Below, in pieces: positions 63,630 through 64,000 of a stretch of 64,000 nt of DNA. Source of the stretch: Clostridia bacterium (GTDB lineage Bacteria > Bacillota > Clostridia > TANB77 > CAG-465); the NCBI GenBank assembly GCA_028684095.1, contig JAQUGQ010000002.1:1-64000 (forward strand), read 5' to 3'. The notes below the pieces were generated by a model. The model was not told the DNA's origin and ran no database searches. It saw only the letters and a program-made list of their open reading frames with translations. A program made the position numbers and the translations under genes. The number at the start of each line of letters is the position of its first letter. Position 1 is the first letter of the stretch.

Positions 63630-64000
63630 TTATTCTTCTTCTTTTATAATTTTTAATTGTGCTTCTAGCATAGAACTTACTTTTATTTTATATATTTGCA
63701 TTTGTTGTTTTATTTGTTCAAGTTCAATTTGCTTAGCTCTAATTTCCAACTTAACTTCTTCAAGTGTGAAACTTGATTCACATCTAGCACTTTTTCTAAT
63801 TTCATCAGCTTCAATAGCTGCTTTTTCTTTTATCTCATCTGCAACTTTTTGAGAATTTTCAATGGTTTGTGTTACACCTTGTTCCAAAGAATCGTAATAT
63901 TTTATTGATTCTTCTGATCTAATTAATTTTTCTTTTATTTCGGAATTTTCCTTATACAAATTTTCATAGTCTACGATTAATAACTCTAAAAAATTTTCAA
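63630..64000 (-). CDS. divIVA: DivIVA-like coiled-coil protein, 5' end outside the window
   Basis: The open frame runs to the right edge without a start. Visible sequence reads ENFLELLIVDYENLYKENSEIK then a long coiled coil (ADEIKEKAAIEADEIRKSA) ending IIKEEE. The 'FLxxLIxDYExLYKEN' block is typical of the N-terminal part of DivIVA/GpsB-type polar scaffolds. At least 123 residues are present; about 40-60 residues are missing at the N-terminus. Confidence 0.8.
   Translation of the reverse strand, partial: ENFLELLIVDYENLYKENSEIKEKLIRSEESIKYYDSLEQGVTQTIENSQKVADEIKEKAAIEADEIRKSARCESSFTLEEVKLEIRAKQIELEQIKQQMQIYKIKVSSMLEAQLKIIKEEE

Overview
The window is a continuous, very AT-rich stretch of a Gram-positive, endospore-forming chromosome. 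Evidence for a spore former: gpr, spoVAC-spoVAD-spoVAE, two CotF-type coat proteins, yunB, a SPOCS/LysM (SipL-like) protein, ypeB, sleB and bofA. Strong GGAGG-type ribosome binding sites, AGA-dominated arginine codons, a WalRK-like two-component system, Veg, DivIVA and mini-RNase III point to Clostridia in the broad sense. No plasmid, phage, IS or CRISPR hallmark is visible. That it is an uncultured gut-type lineage is inference.

Layout. 1-11 kb: three prepilin-like surface proteins (one cut by the window edge), a bactofilin-like membrane protein, gpr, an M14 peptidase, holA and trmFO. 11-15 kb: topA-glyA-adenylyltransferase and a tRNA-Lys(CTT). 15-20 kb: small proteins, mrnC, and an ABC exporter whose ATPase is frameshifted in the P-loop and whose permease is fused to a CPBP protease. 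20-31 kb: ddl-murF, pcrA, corA, and a DUF6320/acyltransferase pair. 31-36 kb: a HipA-like gene, mreB, the spoVA operon and coat genes. 36-44 kb: a PflX-type radical SAM protein, an HD/EAL protein, rplM-rpsI, and a three-gene cassette array. 44-53 kb: a sporulation/germination block (yunB, sipL-like, ypeB, sleB, bofA), tatD and a walRK-like pair. 53-64 kb: a murD-murL pair, recR-ybaB-dnaX-ffs, veg, ctp, alr, prfA and divIVA.

Genes that work together. alr, ddl, murF, murD and murL cover much of the stem-peptide pathway of peptidoglycan. The murD-murL pair implies that D-glutamate is made by epimerising UDP-MurNAc-L-Ala-L-Glu rather than by free glutamate racemase. gpr, SpoVA, SleB and YpeB cover dipicolinate handling, cortex lysis and SASP degradation at germination.

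Most unusual signal. At three unrelated housekeeping genes (rpsI, mreB, topA) an accessory gene sits directly beyond the true 3' end, and on its far side lies a partial copy of that same 3' end. At rpsI this occurs three times in tandem: DUF5677, Ppx/GppA-like and HAD genes, each with its own promoter and each followed by a ~120 bp repeat holding the last codons of rpsI and, in two of three copies, its terminator. This looks like serial site-specific insertion of one-gene cassettes at 3' ends. No recombinase is encoded in the window. A second signal is that both complete prepilin-like proteins end in a formylglycine-enzyme/C-type-lectin-like domain whose last ~45 codons change codon style, as expected of diversity-generating retroelement targets.
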